Below are positions 18,366 through 30,186 of a stretch of 64,000 bases of DNA, piece after piece. The notes under the pieces were generated by a model, which saw nothing but the letters and a program-made list of their open reading frames with translations, searched no databases and had not been told where the DNA came from. The stretch is from Nitrospirales bacterium. GTDB lineage: Bacteria > Nitrospirota > Nitrospiria > Nitrospirales > UBA8639. How positions within the stretch are numbered: position 1 is the stretch's first letter; every line of letters starts with the position of its first letter. The translations under genes and the position numbers were made by a program. The stretch is taken from positions 81,830-145,829 of the forward strand of contig BQIV01000006.1 in NCBI GenBank assembly GCA_021604005.1, given 5' to 3'.

Positions 18366-20471
18366 ATGACCAATGCTAGCCAGCCCATCCGTAACGTAGC
18401 TCTTATCGCTGCTCCAGGTTCAGGGAAAACGCTGTTGTGTGAAGCGTTGGCCTATACGGCCAATGCGATCGACACCATGGGGACGACTGATAAGGGAAAT
18501 ACGATTTCAGATTTTGAGCTCGAAGAAATTCACCGTCACCATTCGGTAAGTGCGTCCCTTCTGCAATTCGAATGGAAGGGCACGCGGATGAATGTGATCG
18601 ATACCCCAGGGGCGTTAGATTTTTTGAGTGAGGTGAAGTCATGTCTCGGGGTCGTGGATGGTGTGATTTTGGTGGTGGATGCTGAGGATGGCGTCAAAAG
18701 TGAGTTAGAGAAAATCTGGGAGCATATGCGGGAGCGAGGCGTGCCGTGCCTCCTCTTTATCAATGGCCTGGATAAAGAGCGGGCCGAACATGTGACGGTG
18801 ATTCAGCAATGTTGTGACGCGTTGGCAATCAATGGAGTGCCGCTGACTCTCCCTGCCGGTAAAGATGTGACGGAGTCGGGAATCATCGATGTCATTCACC
18901 GAACCGTTATTTCCTCAAATAAGAGGACGCCGAAAATTCAATGCCGGGAATGTTCTGCAGATGATGCGCCGCAGTTTGAGGAGACCCGGCGGCAATTGGT
19001 TGAAAACGTTGCTGAAACCAACGATCAGTTGGTTGAGAAATATTTAGTGGATGGTGATTTGTCGAATGAAGACCTTGTTGAAGGTCTTACGTTTGGGACT
19101 TTGGAAGGACGCATTATTCCAGTCTTGTGCGGTTCCGCACTCCACAATGCTGGGACGTCCTTGCTCCTGGATGCGATTCATGATTATTTGCCGTCCCCAG
19201 ATGATTGGTCACACACACATCCAATCAGCGGGAAAGATCCGCATTCGGGAGAAATTCTTATTCGTGAGGGCCATGTGTCCGAACCTTTTTCCGGAACAGC
19301 TTTTAAGACGACGATCGATCCGTTTATGGGTCGGCTGACGTATGTGCGTGTCCATTCCGGCGTCTTGCAGGCCGACTCCGGATTTTTCAATGCCACGCAA
19401 GGAACCAAAGAAAAAGGCGGACATATTTTTTGGGCATTAGGCAAGAAGTTTACGCAGACCCGGACTATTCATGCAGGGGACATTGCCGCAATTGCGAAAC
19501 TAAAAGACACGCAAACAGGCGATACCTTGTGTGAGGAAAAACACCAGATTCAGTTTGCATCGCCACAACTGATACGACCGGTGATGTCCTTTGCCCTTGA
19601 ACCCAAGAGTACACATGACATTGATAAAGTCAGCGTCGGTTTGCACAAACTCGTTGAAGAAGATCCTTCGTTAGAATTTCTCAGGAATGAAGAAACGAAG
19701 GAAATGCTGATCAGTGGAGTTGGGCAGACACATATCGATGTTACCTTGGAGAAGTTGAAGCGGAAGTATGGGGTTGAGGTGAATCTTCATACTCCCAAAA
19801 TTCCCTATAAAGAGACGATTCAGCGAATGGCACAGGCCCAAGGAAAATACAAAAAACAGACAGGGGGGCATGGACAATATGGCGATTGCTGGCTGCAACT
19901 TGACCCGCTGCCGCATGGTTCAGGGTTTGAGTTTCAGAACAAAATCGTTGGAGGCGCTATCCCACGGAATTTTATTCCAGCTGTTGAAAAGGGCATAGTC
20001 GAGGCCATGCATCACGGGACGGTTGCCGAGTATCCGGTTGTCGACATTCGAGTGACGGTCTATGATGGTTCGCACCATCCCGTTGATTCATCGGAAATGG
20101 CATTCAAGGTAGCCGCTTCGATGGGCTTTAAAAAAGCGATGGAGTTAGCCCAGCCAACGCTATTGGAGCCAATCATGCTGCTAGAAGTTACCGTTCCCGA
20201 TGATATGGTTGGCACAATCATCGGCGATCTTAATGGCAGGCGGGGGCGAATACAGGGGATGTCAACAAAAGGCCATCATCAAATCGTCAAAGCCATCACG
20301 CCTCTTGCTGAAATTCTTCAGTATGCGTCGGCTTTAACATCGATGACGGCAGGAAAAGGGAGTTATATCATGGAGTTTTGGGGCTATGAGGAAGTTCCAA
20401 GAGAGCAGAGGATGAAGATTGTTGCCGAGCATAAAAAAGACCTAGCGGAAGTCTCATCGTCGGCAAGCTGA
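18366..20471 (+). CDS. elongation factor G-like translational GTPase
   Basis: The 701-aa protein has the full EF-G domain order and belongs to the EF-G-like paralogue group rather than canonical FusA. G1 is APGSGKT (16-22), not GHxDAGKT. The switch region reads HRHHSVSASLLQFEWKG, typical of the paralogue. G3 is DTPGALDF (79 onwards). G4 is NGLD (133-136), with Gly where canonical NKxD has Lys. Domain IV and V segments (TGGHGQYGDCWLQLDP, VIGDLNGRRGRIQGM) are present. The exact role of these paralogues is unsettled. ATG 18366 is fixed by a GAGGAGG ribosome site and a promoter directly upstream. Confidence 0.9.
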   Translation: MTNASQPIRNVALIAAPGSGKTLLCEALAYTANAIDTMGTTDKGNTISDFELEEIHRHHSVSASLLQFEWKGTRMNVIDTPGALDFLSEVKSCLGVVDGVILVVDAEDGVKSELEKIWEHMRERGVPCLLFINGLDKERAEHVTVIQQCCDALAINGVPLTLPAGKDVTESGIIDVIHRTVISSNKRTPKIQCRECSADDAPQFEETRRQLVENVAETNDQLVEKYLVDGDLSNEDLVEGLTFGTLEGRIIPVLCGSALHNAGTSLLLDAIHDYLPSPDDWSHTHPISGKDPHSGEILIREGHVSEPFSGTAFKTTIDPFMGRLTYVRVHSGVLQADSGFFNATQGTKEKGGHIFWALGKKFTQTRTIHAGDIAAIAKLKDTQTGDTLCEEKHQIQFASPQLIRPVMSFALEPKSTHDIDKVSVGLHKLVEEDPSLEFLRNEETKEMLISGVGQTHIDVTLEKLKRKYGVEVNLHTPKIPYKETIQRMAQAQGKYKKQTGGHGQYGDCWLQLDPLPHGSGFEFQNKIVGGAIPRNFIPAVEKGIVEAMHHGTVAEYPVVDIRVTVYDGSHHPVDSSEMAFKVAASMGFKKAMELAQPTLLEPIMLLEVTVPDDMVGTIIGDLNGRRGRIQGMSTKGHHQIVKAITPLAEILQYASALTSMTAGKGSYIMEFWGYEEVPREQRMKIVAEHKKDLAEVSSSAS

Positions 20472-20490
20472 TGGGGCTGACTGACGCGAA

Positions 20491-21870
20491 CTAGGGAAGG
20501 GTTTTCAGGACGACAAAGAACGCACGCGTTTTTCGAAGGACCCGCAATAAAATAGTGTCCCCAGGTATGACCCGTTCGAGGGCGTCTGAAAACTGACCGA
20601 CTGATCGTACAGGTTTCCGGTTCACTTCCGTAATTAAATCTCCTTCTTGCAGTCCTTCTACGTGGGCGAGACTTCCACGTTCGACTCGAGAAACTAAAAT
20701 TCCAGCCTGTTCCTCTAATTCAAATTTGTCGGCTAACGCTGCGGTTAACGTTTGTACGTCAATCCCAAGGGTGACATCCCTCTTATGTTGAGGCAGTGAA
20801 GCGGCCACGGGGGTTTTCTGACGTTCTCCCATGGCAACGATGATCGTGGTTGGTGTTCCATCGCGAATGATTTGGACTGTTGCCGTTTCGCCGGGCCCCA
20901 CTTGCGCGACAAGGCGAGACAATTGGTTGGGGGTATGGACAGGGGTTCCCTCAATGGTCGTGATGATATCGCCGGGAAGAATGCCAGCACGATGAGCCGG
21001 TTCGTCTTCAAACACTTCATTGACCAGTACGCCTTGGCCTTTGGTGGCATGTAGCTTTTTGGCAAGTTCTGTGGTGATAGGTTGAATCCCCACGCCAAGC
21101 CACCCACGTACAACGCGGCCATGCGCCTGTAGTTGCTTGACGATGCGTGCAACCATGTCCGACGGAATAGAAAACCCAATCCCTTGTGCCATATGAATAA
21201 TAGCGGTGTTAATGCCAATCACTTCCCCCCGCAAATTAAACAACGGACCGCCCGAGTTTCCTGGATTAATCGCGGCGTCGGTTTGAAGGAAATTTTCATA
21301 TTTGGAGAGGTTGAGCCGTTCTCGCCCAATACCGCTCAACACGCCAAGGGTCACAGTTCGATCCAACCCAAGAGGATTTCCTACAGCGAGAACCCATTGT
21401 CCGACCTTCAGAGTCGATGAGTCTCCAAAGACGGCATTCGAAAGCTTTCGGTCCATATCGACTTTCAAGAGTGCGATGTCCGTATCTTTATCGCGTCCAA
21501 CAACGTTTGCAAAGACTTTCGTTTTATCAGATAAACGGATTTCAGCTTCCATGGTATCGTCACCAAGCACATGATTATTGGTGACAATAAATCCATCGTC
21601 GCTGATAATGACGCCTGACCCGGTCCCAGGTACGCGTGTCGTTGAGAGGCCCCGCGACATGCCAGTCTTACGCACAGGAGAAATATTGACGACTGTCGGC
21701 GTTACTCGCTCAGCCAGTGCGGCTATGGAGTTCTGAATGTCCTCTAGCATTCGCAAGCCACGCATTTCAGATTCGCTTGAATCAACTTCCGCAAATGTGA
21801 TGCTCGTTGTGAGTAATAGGAAAAGGCAGAGGACGCTACAGGTATTGATTTGGCTTTGAGGAAATTTCAT
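20491..21870 (-). CDS. HtrA/DegP-type periplasmic serine protease with two PDZ domains
   Basis: The 459-aa protein begins with an N-terminal signal peptide (hydrophobic core about residues 11-27). The trypsin-like domain has the triad His100 (VTNNHVL), Asp131 (DTDIALLK) and Ser206 (NPGNSGGPL). Two PDZ domains follow (about 260-350 and 375-459), the number expected of DegP/DegQ forms. It acts in envelope protein quality control. ATG 21870 has AAGGA five bases upstream, and a promoter overlaps the end of plsY. It is convergent with the EF-G-like gene, with 19 bases between them. Confidence 0.94.
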   Translation of the reverse strand: MKFPQSQINTCSVLCLFLLLTTSITFAEVDSSESEMRGLRMLEDIQNSIAALAERVTPTVVNISPVRKTGMSRGLSTTRVPGTGSGVIISDDGFIVTNNHVLGDDTMEAEIRLSDKTKVFANVVGRDKDTDIALLKVDMDRKLSNAVFGDSSTLKVGQWVLAVGNPLGLDRTVTLGVLSGIGRERLNLSKYENFLQTDAAINPGNSGGPLFNLRGEVIGINTAIIHMAQGIGFSIPSDMVARIVKQLQAHGRVVRGWLGVGIQPITTELAKKLHATKGQGVLVNEVFEDEPAHRAGILPGDIITTIEGTPVHTPNQLSRLVAQVGPGETATVQIIRDGTPTTIIVAMGERQKTPVAASLPQHKRDVTLGIDVQTLTAALADKFELEEQAGILVSRVERGSLAHVEGLQEGDLITEVNRKPVRSVGQFSDALERVIPGDTILLRVLRKTRAFFVVLKTLP

Positions 21871-21897
21871 GAAAATCCTTTAATATTTCACTCTTTC

Positions 21898-21926
21898 GTT
21901 ATGTCTGATAAGTAATATTATGTCAA
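21898..21926 (-). promoter_or_regulatory. sigma70-type promoter of the htrA-type gene
   Basis: On the - strand TTGACA (21926-21921) and CATAAC (21903-21898) are 17 bases apart. The -35 box overlaps the plsY stop codon. This gives the protease gene a promoter independent of plsY. Confidence 0.65.
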
Positions 21927-22534
21927 CTAGAGTGCATGCCAAGCTTTCCCTCGGTTCCTGCGAGCAGCCGGCTGATATTGTCTTTATGTCGAAAGAGAAC
22001 GAGAGCACTCACTCCAATCGTAAAGAAGACAAAGGCCAAGGATTGCGAGAAGACGGCATAGGCAAAGATTGGGAGCATAAGAAATGCGGCAATTGCGCCG
22101 CCGGACGAATATCCAAATCCCCAGACCGCGAATAGCCAGACCGCGGTCACGCTTAATCCAAGTCCAAGGTGAAGTCCTCCAACGGCCGCCAAGGCTGTCG
22201 CAACGCCTTTGCCTCCATGAAATTTGAGGAATACGGAAAAGATGTGACCAGCTATGACTGCGGCCGCAATCAACAGTACCGCAAGTTCTTCGTGTATATA
22301 GCGTTGCGCGAGCCAGGCCACGAGAAACCCTTTTCCGGCATCACCAATCAATGTGATCAGGCCTGCCTTTTTGCCTGAAACTCGTAAGACATTTGTAAAT
22401 CCAATATTCCCGCTTCCAGTGGTCCGTGGATCTTGAGTCTTGCAGACTTTTGATGCGAAGACGCCAAATGGGATGGAGCCAATTCCGTAAGCACAGATAA
22501 GGCTTAGGATCATCTGTGTCCAATTTAGATCCAT
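21923..22534 (-). CDS. plsY: glycerol-3-phosphate acyltransferase PlsY
   Basis: PlsY transfers acyl from acyl-phosphate to glycerol 3-phosphate in the inner membrane, the first step of phospholipid synthesis. The 203-aa protein has about five membrane segments. The conserved loops are GSIPFGVFASK, TGSGNIGFTNVLR and KFHGGKGVAT. It lies next to pgsA, so two membrane-lipid genes are paired. Confidence 0.95.
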   Translation of the reverse strand: MDLNWTQMILSLICAYGIGSIPFGVFASKVCKTQDPRTTGSGNIGFTNVLRVSGKKAGLITLIGDAGKGFLVAWLAQRYIHEELAVLLIAAAVIAGHIFSVFLKFHGGKGVATALAAVGGLHLGLGLSVTAVWLFAVWGFGYSSGGAIAAFLMLPIFAYAVFSQSLAFVFFTIGVSALVLFRHKDNISRLLAGTEGKLGMHSS

Positions 22535-22567
22535 ATGCTGTTGCAGCTACTATGACCTGACATGTTT

Positions 22568-23185
22568 TTAGAGATATTGAGGACCGACTTTTCGCAAAAC
22601 TTCTACGATGTATTTCGTGCCGGAAACGACGGCAAAAAATAACGCAGCCCATAACAGCCATGTTCCCAGTTCGTGTAACGAGACAAGCGGAAGATGAATG
22701 ACATCTTCAAGGATTAATGCAATTATCCCTAAAATCTGAGTAACGACTTTAATTTTTCCAAGTGAATCGGCAGCGATGATCACACCTTCTCGAGCTGCAA
22801 CGGCCCGTGCTCCCGTCACGATAATTTCCCTTGCAATAATGGCAATAACCAACCAAACTCCTACCCGTTGAAATTGAACCAACAATACTAAGCCGGCGGC
22901 GACGAGTAGTTTATCCGCAACCGGATCAAGCAATTTACCTAAATTGGTTATCTGACCACGGCGCCGCGCCACGTACCCATCTAGCAGATCTGTGAGTGCG
23001 GCAATGGCAAAGACGAAAGCGGCCGCCAGGGCTCGTTCATCGGTAGGAGTTGAAAAGAGATAGACAAAAACGGGTATAAGAAAAATGCGGGAAAGCGTTA
23101 GCGAGTTTGGCAGGTTAAAATACGCTTCTTTATTGTGTAAATCTTCAACAGAATGTTTAATTTTGACGGCCTCTGAGGATGACAT
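22568..23185 (-). CDS. pgsA: CDP-diacylglycerol-glycerol-3-phosphate 3-phosphatidyltransferase
   Basis: PgsA makes phosphatidylglycerol phosphate. The CDP-alcohol phosphotransferase signature D-G-x2-A-R-x8-G-x3-D-x3-D is visible in LLDGYVARRRGQITNLGKLL followed by DPVADK. Four to five membrane segments are evident. ATG 23185 is chosen; GTGs at 23191 and 23194 are in-frame alternatives. The product is 205 aa with an N-terminal extension of about 20 residues before the first helix. Confidence 0.93.
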   Translation of the reverse strand: MSSSEAVKIKHSVEDLHNKEAYFNLPNSLTLSRIFLIPVFVYLFSTPTDERALAAAFVFAIAALTDLLDGYVARRRGQITNLGKLLDPVADKLLVAAGLVLLVQFQRVGVWLVIAIIAREIIVTGARAVAAREGVIIAADSLGKIKVVTQILGIIALILEDVIHLPLVSLHELGTWLLWAALFFAVVSGTKYIVEVLRKVGPQYL

Positions 23186-23274
23186 ACCCACCACGCCTCT
23201 CCCTTATGAGCGAATCATGAGCAATGCAAGAGGACGGAGAATAGCGGTTGCAAAATTACAAAAATTCCTATGGG

Positions 23275-24114
23275 TTACGTTGAGATTCCCTTGGGTGCCG
23301 CATGACAGATCATGAGTAATTCTACCAGCAATGCCCGCAAATCCGATAGCCGCACCATGTTGGGGCCGTCCGATGGGGCGGAATCTGGGTTGGGATGGAC
23401 TTCCATAAAAAACCCATGGCATCCGACGGCGGCAGCGGCACGTGCCAATGGCGCGACGAATTCCCGTTGGCCGGAAGAATGCGTTCCTCCTCCCCCAGGT
23501 AATTGAACGCTATGGGTCGCATCGAACACAATGGGATAGCCAAATTGTTGCATGATCGGAAGTGCTCGCATATCCACCACAAGGTTGTTATATCCGAATG
23601 ACGTACCGCGTTCTGTTAAGAGGATGTGTTGCGCACCGCTCTCTTCCAGTTTTTTGACCACATTTCCCATTTCCACCGGGGCCAAAAACTGCCCTTTTTT
23701 TACATTCACCACGCGTCCGGTCTTGGCCGCCTCAACTAGAAGATCCGTTTGCCGGCATAAAAACGCTGGAATTTGCAGAACATCGACGACCTCTGCCGCG
23801 CGTGGAATTTCATGAATATCATGAACATCGGTTAATATGGGAACCTTCACCTCTTCCTTGACTTTTTTGAGAATTTCAAGGCCCTTGACTTGTCCTAATC
23901 CACGGAATGAGGAAATGGACGTCCGATTAGCCTTATCGTACGAGGACTTGAAAATATAGGGAATGCCAAGGTCCTTGGTAATCTCGGCGACACACATGGC
24001 GGTATCGAGGGCCAGCTTCTCGTTTTCTATGACACAGGGGCCCGCAATTAAAAAATGGGGACGTGTCCCGCCGACGTGAAATGGTCCAATTGTGATTTCT
24101 CGTTGCGTGGTCAT
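23275..24114 (-). CDS. kdsA: 3-deoxy-8-phosphooctulonate synthase (KDO-8-P synthase)
   Basis: KdsA condenses PEP with arabinose 5-phosphate to make KDO 8-phosphate for lipopolysaccharide. ATG 24114 ([12 protein letters not shown]) is preferred; the frame runs 50 codons further into the pyrG tail without support. The product is 279 aa. Motifs are [26 protein letters not shown] and [13 protein letters not shown]. Cys27 in AGPCVIE is the metal-ligand residue of class II enzymes, so it should be metal dependent. The gene is 19 bases from pyrG. Confidence 0.95.
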   Translation of the reverse strand: MTTQREITIGPFHVGGTRPHFLIAGPCVIENEKLALDTAMCVAEITKDLGIPYIFKSSYDKANRTSISSFRGLGQVKGLEILKKVKEEVKVPILTDVHDIHEIPRAAEVVDVLQIPAFLCRQTDLLVEAAKTGRVVNVKKGQFLAPVEMGNVVKKLEESGAQHILLTERGTSFGYNNLVVDMRALPIMQQFGYPIVFDATHSVQLPGGGGTHSSGQREFVAPLARAAAAVGCHGFFMEVHPNPDSAPSDGPNMVRLSDLRALLVELLMICHAAPKGIST

Positions 24115-24133
24115 GATCGGTAGTTGAGAGGCG

Positions 24134-25759
<1,626 letters not shown>

Positions 25760-26557
25760 TTAGGCTGTGCTGACTGATGATGGTGAATAACGTAGTGACG
25801 GTTCAGTGTTCTGCATGTATTGGTCCTCTGCGGCCTTCAGTTCTTCAGGCCGGTCGATTCGAAGTGACGTATGTGTTGTTTCCCACACGTGGATTGGAAT
25901 CCCATGTTCTAAGGCGCGAAGCTGTTCAAGTTTTTCCGCATCTTCCAGCGCTCCGGTTGGGAGATCGGCAAACTGCAACAGGGTCTCACGTTGAAAAATA
26001 TAGACTCCGAGATGGCCGTAGTGCGCAACAGATTCTGTCACATGTGTATGGCTATCACGGACATAGGGAATTGGCAATCGAGAAAAATAGAGGGCATTGT
26101 GCTGCGTATCCGTGACGACTTTTACCAGTGAAGTATCTTCCACGTCTTCTGCTGCCGATAATCGACGCTTTAATGTTCCCATCACATGGTCACTCTGTAA
26201 AAACGGGTCGATTAAATCACGTAATAACGAAGGGTGTAACGGAATTTCATCAGCCTGCAGATTGACAAGAACGGAGCAATCCAGTTGCGTTGCGGCTTTG
26301 GCGATACGGTCCGTTCCGGTTCGACATGGCGTATCGATACGCATGACGTGTCCGCCAAATTGTTCGACGGTACGAACGATACGGTCGTCATCGGTCACAA
26401 CCCGCACGTCGGAAATCTCTGGAACCTTGGCCGCCGCTTCATACACATGTTGGATCAAGGGCCGACCAGCCAGCAATGCTAGTGGTTTCCCTGGAAATCG
26501 CGATGATCCGTAACGGGCTGGAATCAGCACTCCGACAGATGGTGACTTATGAGGCAT
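25760..26557 (-). CDS. kdsB: 3-deoxy-manno-octulosonate cytidylyltransferase (CMP-KDO synthetase)
   Basis: KdsB activates KDO with CTP. ATG 26557 gives the standard N-terminus (VGVLIPARYGSSRFPGKPLA) and overlaps the end of the heptose kinase gene by 11 bases, showing tight coupling. The product is 265 aa. VLVNLQADEIPLHPSLL and HLGVYIFQRETL match the family; the usual QGDEP reads QADEI. pyrG and kdsA follow, so substrate supply and KDO synthesis share an operon. Confidence 0.94.
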   Translation of the reverse strand: MPHKSPSVGVLIPARYGSSRFPGKPLALLAGRPLIQHVYEAAAKVPEISDVRVVTDDDRIVRTVEQFGGHVMRIDTPCRTGTDRIAKAATQLDCSVLVNLQADEIPLHPSLLRDLIDPFLQSDHVMGTLKRRLSAAEDVEDTSLVKVVTDTQHNALYFSRLPIPYVRDSHTHVTESVAHYGHLGVYIFQRETLLQFADLPTGALEDAEKLEQLRALEHGIPIHVWETTHTSLRIDRPEELKAAEDQYMQNTEPSLRYSPSSVSTA

Positions 26558-27527
26558 TGCGTAATGCTTTCTTGAGTTGTTCTTGCGTGACGCTGGCCGT
26601 TCCGACCATGCCAACCACGACGCCTGCGGCTTGATTGGCAAGAAAGGCTGCATCGCGAAACGATGCGCCTGTGCTCACGGCTAAGGCCATGGTACTGACG
26701 ACGGTATCTCCGGCACCCGTCACATCGAAGACTTGACGGGCTTTTGAAGGAATGTGGACCGGTTTCTTTTTCTCTTGAAACAGACTCATGCCCTGTTCGC
26801 CACGTGTAATCAGGACGGCCTGACAACGGTGAGTTGTTTGGAGCACGTGCCCAACCTCATCAATGGGATGATCCGTATTGCCGACAACACCAGCCGCTTG
26901 ATAGGCCTCAAGATGATTGGGCGTCATGACGGTCACGCCTTGATAACGGGAAAAATGTTCAACTTTTGGATCCACAAGAATAGGAATCTTATAACGCGTC
27001 GCCGCTTCGGAGATGGCGCTCATGAGCGACGCCGTTGCCACGCCTTTGGCATAATCGGAAATAACCAGACAATGAATGTCCGGCAACCGTGATATGACAT
27101 AGCGGAGCACTTTTCGCTCGGTGGCGGATGACAGGTCGCTCTGTTCCTCAACATCAAATCGGACAACTTGTTGATTGTGCGCAATGACGCGAGTTTTTCG
27201 GGTCGTAGGACGGGCGGCATCGATGACCACGCCCCCACGGTTCCGTCGATAGACGCTCAGGGCTTTCAGTAAGGCATGGCCTCCCTCATCGGATCCAATA
27301 ACCCCGCATACATCGGCTTGGCCGCCGAGTGACACGATATTGTGATACACGTTGGCTGCTCCGCCGAGACAGAGGGACTCGGATTCCACGTGTACGACAG
27401 GAACGGGAGCCTCGGGAGACATTCGATTCACCTTGCCCCAGATGAAATGATCCAAGATAAGATCGCCAAGAACCAGCACCTTGGCCCGGGAAAACCGCTG
27501 AATGTACCCTTCAAGTTTTTTCGTCAT
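26547..27527 (-). CDS. rfaE1: D-glycero-beta-D-manno-heptose-7-phosphate kinase (RfaE1/HldA type)
   Basis: The 326-aa PfkB-family sugar kinase corresponds to the N-terminal half of E. coli HldE. It shows LVLGDLILDHFIWGKVNRMS, LGGAANVYHNIVSLGG and the nucleotide-site motif DVTGAGDTV. The cytidylyl/adenylyl half of HldE is absent, so this is the stand-alone kinase. It fits with the flanking KDO genes as lipopolysaccharide inner-core supply. Confidence 0.9.
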   Translation of the reverse strand: MTKKLEGYIQRFSRAKVLVLGDLILDHFIWGKVNRMSPEAPVPVVHVESESLCLGGAANVYHNIVSLGGQADVCGVIGSDEGGHALLKALSVYRRNRGGVVIDAARPTTRKTRVIAHNQQVVRFDVEEQSDLSSATERKVLRYVISRLPDIHCLVISDYAKGVATASLMSAISEAATRYKIPILVDPKVEHFSRYQGVTVMTPNHLEAYQAAGVVGNTDHPIDEVGHVLQTTHRCQAVLITRGEQGMSLFQEKKKPVHIPSKARQVFDVTGAGDTVVSTMALAVSTGASFRDAAFLANQAAGVVVGMVGTASVTQEQLKKALRNAS

Positions 27528-27529
27528 CG

Positions 27530-28288
27530 TTAGAGAATGAATTTCCCAATTCGTTCCCAGCGCACCCAGTCAACCCATGAGCCCTGCCCATTCCATGACC
27601 AATAGCTCATAAACGCTTTACCTTTAATTTTATCCACCTTGACAAACCCCCAAAACCGGCTGTCTAAACTTTGATCGCGGTTATCGCCCATCACAAAATA
27701 CGATTTCTCGGGGACGGTAATTGGACCGAAATTATCGCGTTGATTAATGTGCCCATCGATGATGCCGGGATCGATACGTTGTGTGTAGGCTTCATCGCGA
27801 AGGGGTTGTCCATTGATATAGACCACTTTATTTTTGGTCTGGATCGTATCGCCAGGCACGCCAATGATCCGTTTGATGAAGTCCTTCTCTTCATCTTCAG
27901 GATACCGGAAGACAATAATGTCGCCGCGTTGCGGGTCGCCAAATTTCCATAGTATTTTGGATGAATAACAGGTGACAGGTGGAAAGCTGACCGATACCGT
28001 GCAGTCCGTCGGCCATTGCAGGCCATACGCCAGCTTGCTGACTAAAATATGATCACCGATGAGGAGCGTCGGGATCATTGAGCCCGATGGAATTTTAAAG
28101 GCTTGGACGACAAAGACACGAATAAAAAACGCCAAAATAATCGCAATGACAATCGCTTCGGCATATTCACGTATGATGGACTTCTGTGAGCCTTCGCCTT
28201 CGTTTTCGACAGATGCTGGGGGTGACTCTTTCAGCGTTCCCTCGCCCTGTTTTGGGGGTTCGTCTTCAGTTGGAGTCATCTTAATCAC
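27530..28288 (-). CDS. lepB: signal peptidase I
   Basis: LepB cleaves signal peptides outside the inner membrane. The 252-aa protein has a cytoplasmic N-terminus rich in Glu and Pro, one membrane segment (about 44-62), then the catalytic Ser70 in [10 protein letters not shown] and Lys139 in [12 protein letters not shown], and box [13 protein letters not shown] small insert with two Cys (about 96-107) lies between boxes. The start overlaps the lepA stop by eight bases. Confidence 0.95.
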   Translation of the reverse strand: MIKMTPTEDEPPKQGEGTLKESPPASVENEGEGSQKSIIREYAEAIVIAIILAFFIRVFVVQAFKIPSGSMIPTLLIGDHILVSKLAYGLQWPTDCTVSVSFPPVTCYSSKILWKFGDPQRGDIIVFRYPEDEEKDFIKRIIGVPGDTIQTKNKVVYINGQPLRDEAYTQRIDPGIIDGHINQRDNFGPITVPEKSYFVMGDNRDQSLDSRFWGFVKVDKIKGKAFMSYWSWNGQGSWVDWVRWERIGKFIL

Positions 28289-30095
28289 TGTCAGTTTTGA
28301 GAATGGCTAAGAATGCCTCTTGTGGCACTTCCACACGCCCTAACTGTTTCATCCGTTTTTTACCTTCTTTCTGTTTCGCCCACAGCTTTCGTTTTCGTGA
28401 AATATCTCCGCCATAACATTTGGCCGTCACGTTCTTTTTCAAGGCGCCGACTGTCTCACGCGCAATGATCTTATTACCAATGGCCGCTTGGATTGCCACT
28501 TCAAACATCTGTCTGGGAATCAGTTCTTTCATTTTTTCGGCTAGTTGCCGTCCCCGTTGCTGAGCCTTATCGTAATGGGTAATCACCGAAAGTGCATCAA
28601 CATTTTCGCCGTTCAACAAAAGATCTAATTTGACTAGTTTTGACGGACGGTAGCCGGTTAATTCGTAATCCAGCGAGGCATAGCCTTGTGTTCGTGATTT
28701 TAAGCGATCGTAAAAATCTAACACCATTTCATTTAATGGCAACTCATACGTGAGCATGACTCGAGTGGGATCGAGATATTGTAGGCCGAGTTGTACCCCT
28801 CGCCGTTCCTGACAGAGTTGTAAAATATTGCCCACATACCGTTCAGGCGTGATGATCGTAGCCTTAATGAACGGCTCTTCCATCTTCTCAATCATTGACG
28901 GGTCTGGGAGTTTCGCCGGGTTATCGATGTCGAGGATTTCATTCTTCGTCGTATAGACACGATAGATGACCGTCGGTGCTGTACTGATAAGGTCGAGGTT
29001 ATATTCCCGTTCCAGGCGTTCGCGAATGATTTCCATATGCAACAAGCCAAGGAATCCGCAACGAAAGCCAAACCCTAAGGCCAAAGATGTTTCAGGTTCG
29101 TAGCCAAAGGAAGAATCATTGAGTTGGAGTTTTTCCAACGAATCGCGCAAGTCTTCAAACTTAGCATTATCGATGGTATAGAGGCCGCAGAACACCACGG
29201 GCTTCACGTCCTGATATCCAGGAAGAGGTTCTTGAGCCGGCCGGCTGGCATTGGTAATTGTATCCCCGATTTTCGTATCGGCCAGATCTTTCATGCCGGC
29301 GCACAAATAGCCCACTTCGCCGGTTCCCAAGCGTTTGGTTTTGGTGCGTTTAGGAGTAAAGACCCCGACTTCATCGACTTCAAACACTCGTTGGTTTGAC
29401 ATCATTTGGATTTTCATGCCAGGTAGGATTTCTCCATCAAAGACGCGAAGTAAGACAATGGCACCTTGATAGCTGTCGAACCAGGAATCGAAAATGAGGG
29501 CTTTCAGTTCACGATCGGAATGGCCCGTTGGTGGCGGGATGGTCTGAACGACTGCCCCTAAGACATCAGGGACTCCCCTACCATCTTTAGCGCTAATGTA
29601 ATGCGTGTCATCGACATCGAGCCCTAAGGTTTCTTGTATTTGCTGTTTGACTCCCTCAATATCCGCACTGGCTAGGTCGACTTTATTGATAACCGGAATA
29701 ATGGTCAGGTCGTTCGCAATTGCTAAATACACATTCGCAATGGTTTGGGCTTCAACCCCTTGGGTGGCATCGACTAATAGAAGTGCGCCTTCGCAGGCTG
29801 CGAGGCTACGTGATACTTCGTAGGTAAAATCAACATGGCCTGGGGTGTCGATAAGATTAAGAAGGTAGTCGACGCCATCACGTGCACGAAACGTGGTCGT
29901 GACGGCATGCGCCTTAATCGTAATGCCGCGTTCACGCTCCAGGTCCATCGCATCCAGATACTGTTCCCGAAACTCTCGTTTCGTAATGGCCCCTGTGATT
30001 TCAAGGAACCTATCAGCCAGGGTGGATTTCCCGTGATCGATATGAGCGATAATGCAGAAATTACGGATTCGAGATAGCTGAGGTTGGTCTTTCAT
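28281..30095 (-). CDS. lepA: elongation factor 4 (LepA)
   Basis: LepA is a ribosome-associated translational GTPase. With ATG 30095 the protein is 604 aa, the normal size, and G1 reads AHIDHGKST (17-25). [12 protein letters not shown] and NKVDLA complete the GTPase site, and the LepA-specific C-terminal domain ends near [14 protein letters not shown] longer frame reaches 30353, but a near-consensus promoter at 30109-30137 lies inside that stretch. The message therefore begins about six bases before ATG 30095, leaving only GGAG ahead of the start. Confidence 0.95.
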   Translation of the reverse strand: MKDQPQLSRIRNFCIIAHIDHGKSTLADRFLEITGAITKREFREQYLDAMDLERERGITIKAHAVTTTFRARDGVDYLLNLIDTPGHVDFTYEVSRSLAACEGALLLVDATQGVEAQTIANVYLAIANDLTIIPVINKVDLASADIEGVKQQIQETLGLDVDDTHYISAKDGRGVPDVLGAVVQTIPPPTGHSDRELKALIFDSWFDSYQGAIVLLRVFDGEILPGMKIQMMSNQRVFEVDEVGVFTPKRTKTKRLGTGEVGYLCAGMKDLADTKIGDTITNASRPAQEPLPGYQDVKPVVFCGLYTIDNAKFEDLRDSLEKLQLNDSSFGYEPETSLALGFGFRCGFLGLLHMEIIRERLEREYNLDLISTAPTVIYRVYTTKNEILDIDNPAKLPDPSMIEKMEEPFIKATIITPERYVGNILQLCQERRGVQLGLQYLDPTRVMLTYELPLNEMVLDFYDRLKSRTQGYASLDYELTGYRPSKLVKLDLLLNGENVDALSVITHYDKAQQRGRQLAEKMKELIPRQMFEVAIQAAIGNKIIARETVGALKKNVTAKCYGGDISRKRKLWAKQKEGKKRMKQLGRVEVPQEAFLAILKTDSD

Positions 30096-30108
30096 CTCCA
30101 ATTGGTTG

Positions 30109-30137
30109 ATTGTAGTAAGCATTTTCCAGGTTGTCAA
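30109..30137 (-). promoter_or_regulatory. near-consensus sigma70-type promoter of lepA
   Basis: On the - strand TTGACA (30137-30132) and TACAAT (30114-30109) are 17 bases apart. Predicted transcription starts about 30100-30102, giving a leader of about six bases. The -35 box overlaps that of the divergent bioA promoter. Confidence 0.78.
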
Positions 30138-30160
30138 AAGAGAATATCCACTCCTATACT
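30131..30160 (+). promoter_or_regulatory. sigma70-type promoter of bioA, -35 box shared with lepA promoter
   Basis: TTGTCA (30131-30136) and TATACT (30155-30160) are 18 bases apart. The leader of about 20 bases contains AGAAGGG before GTG 30187. The two opposed -35 boxes overlap in the heptamer TTGTCAA. Confidence 0.68.
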
Positions 30161-30186
30161 CGCCTAAGATTAGAAGGGACTGCAAC

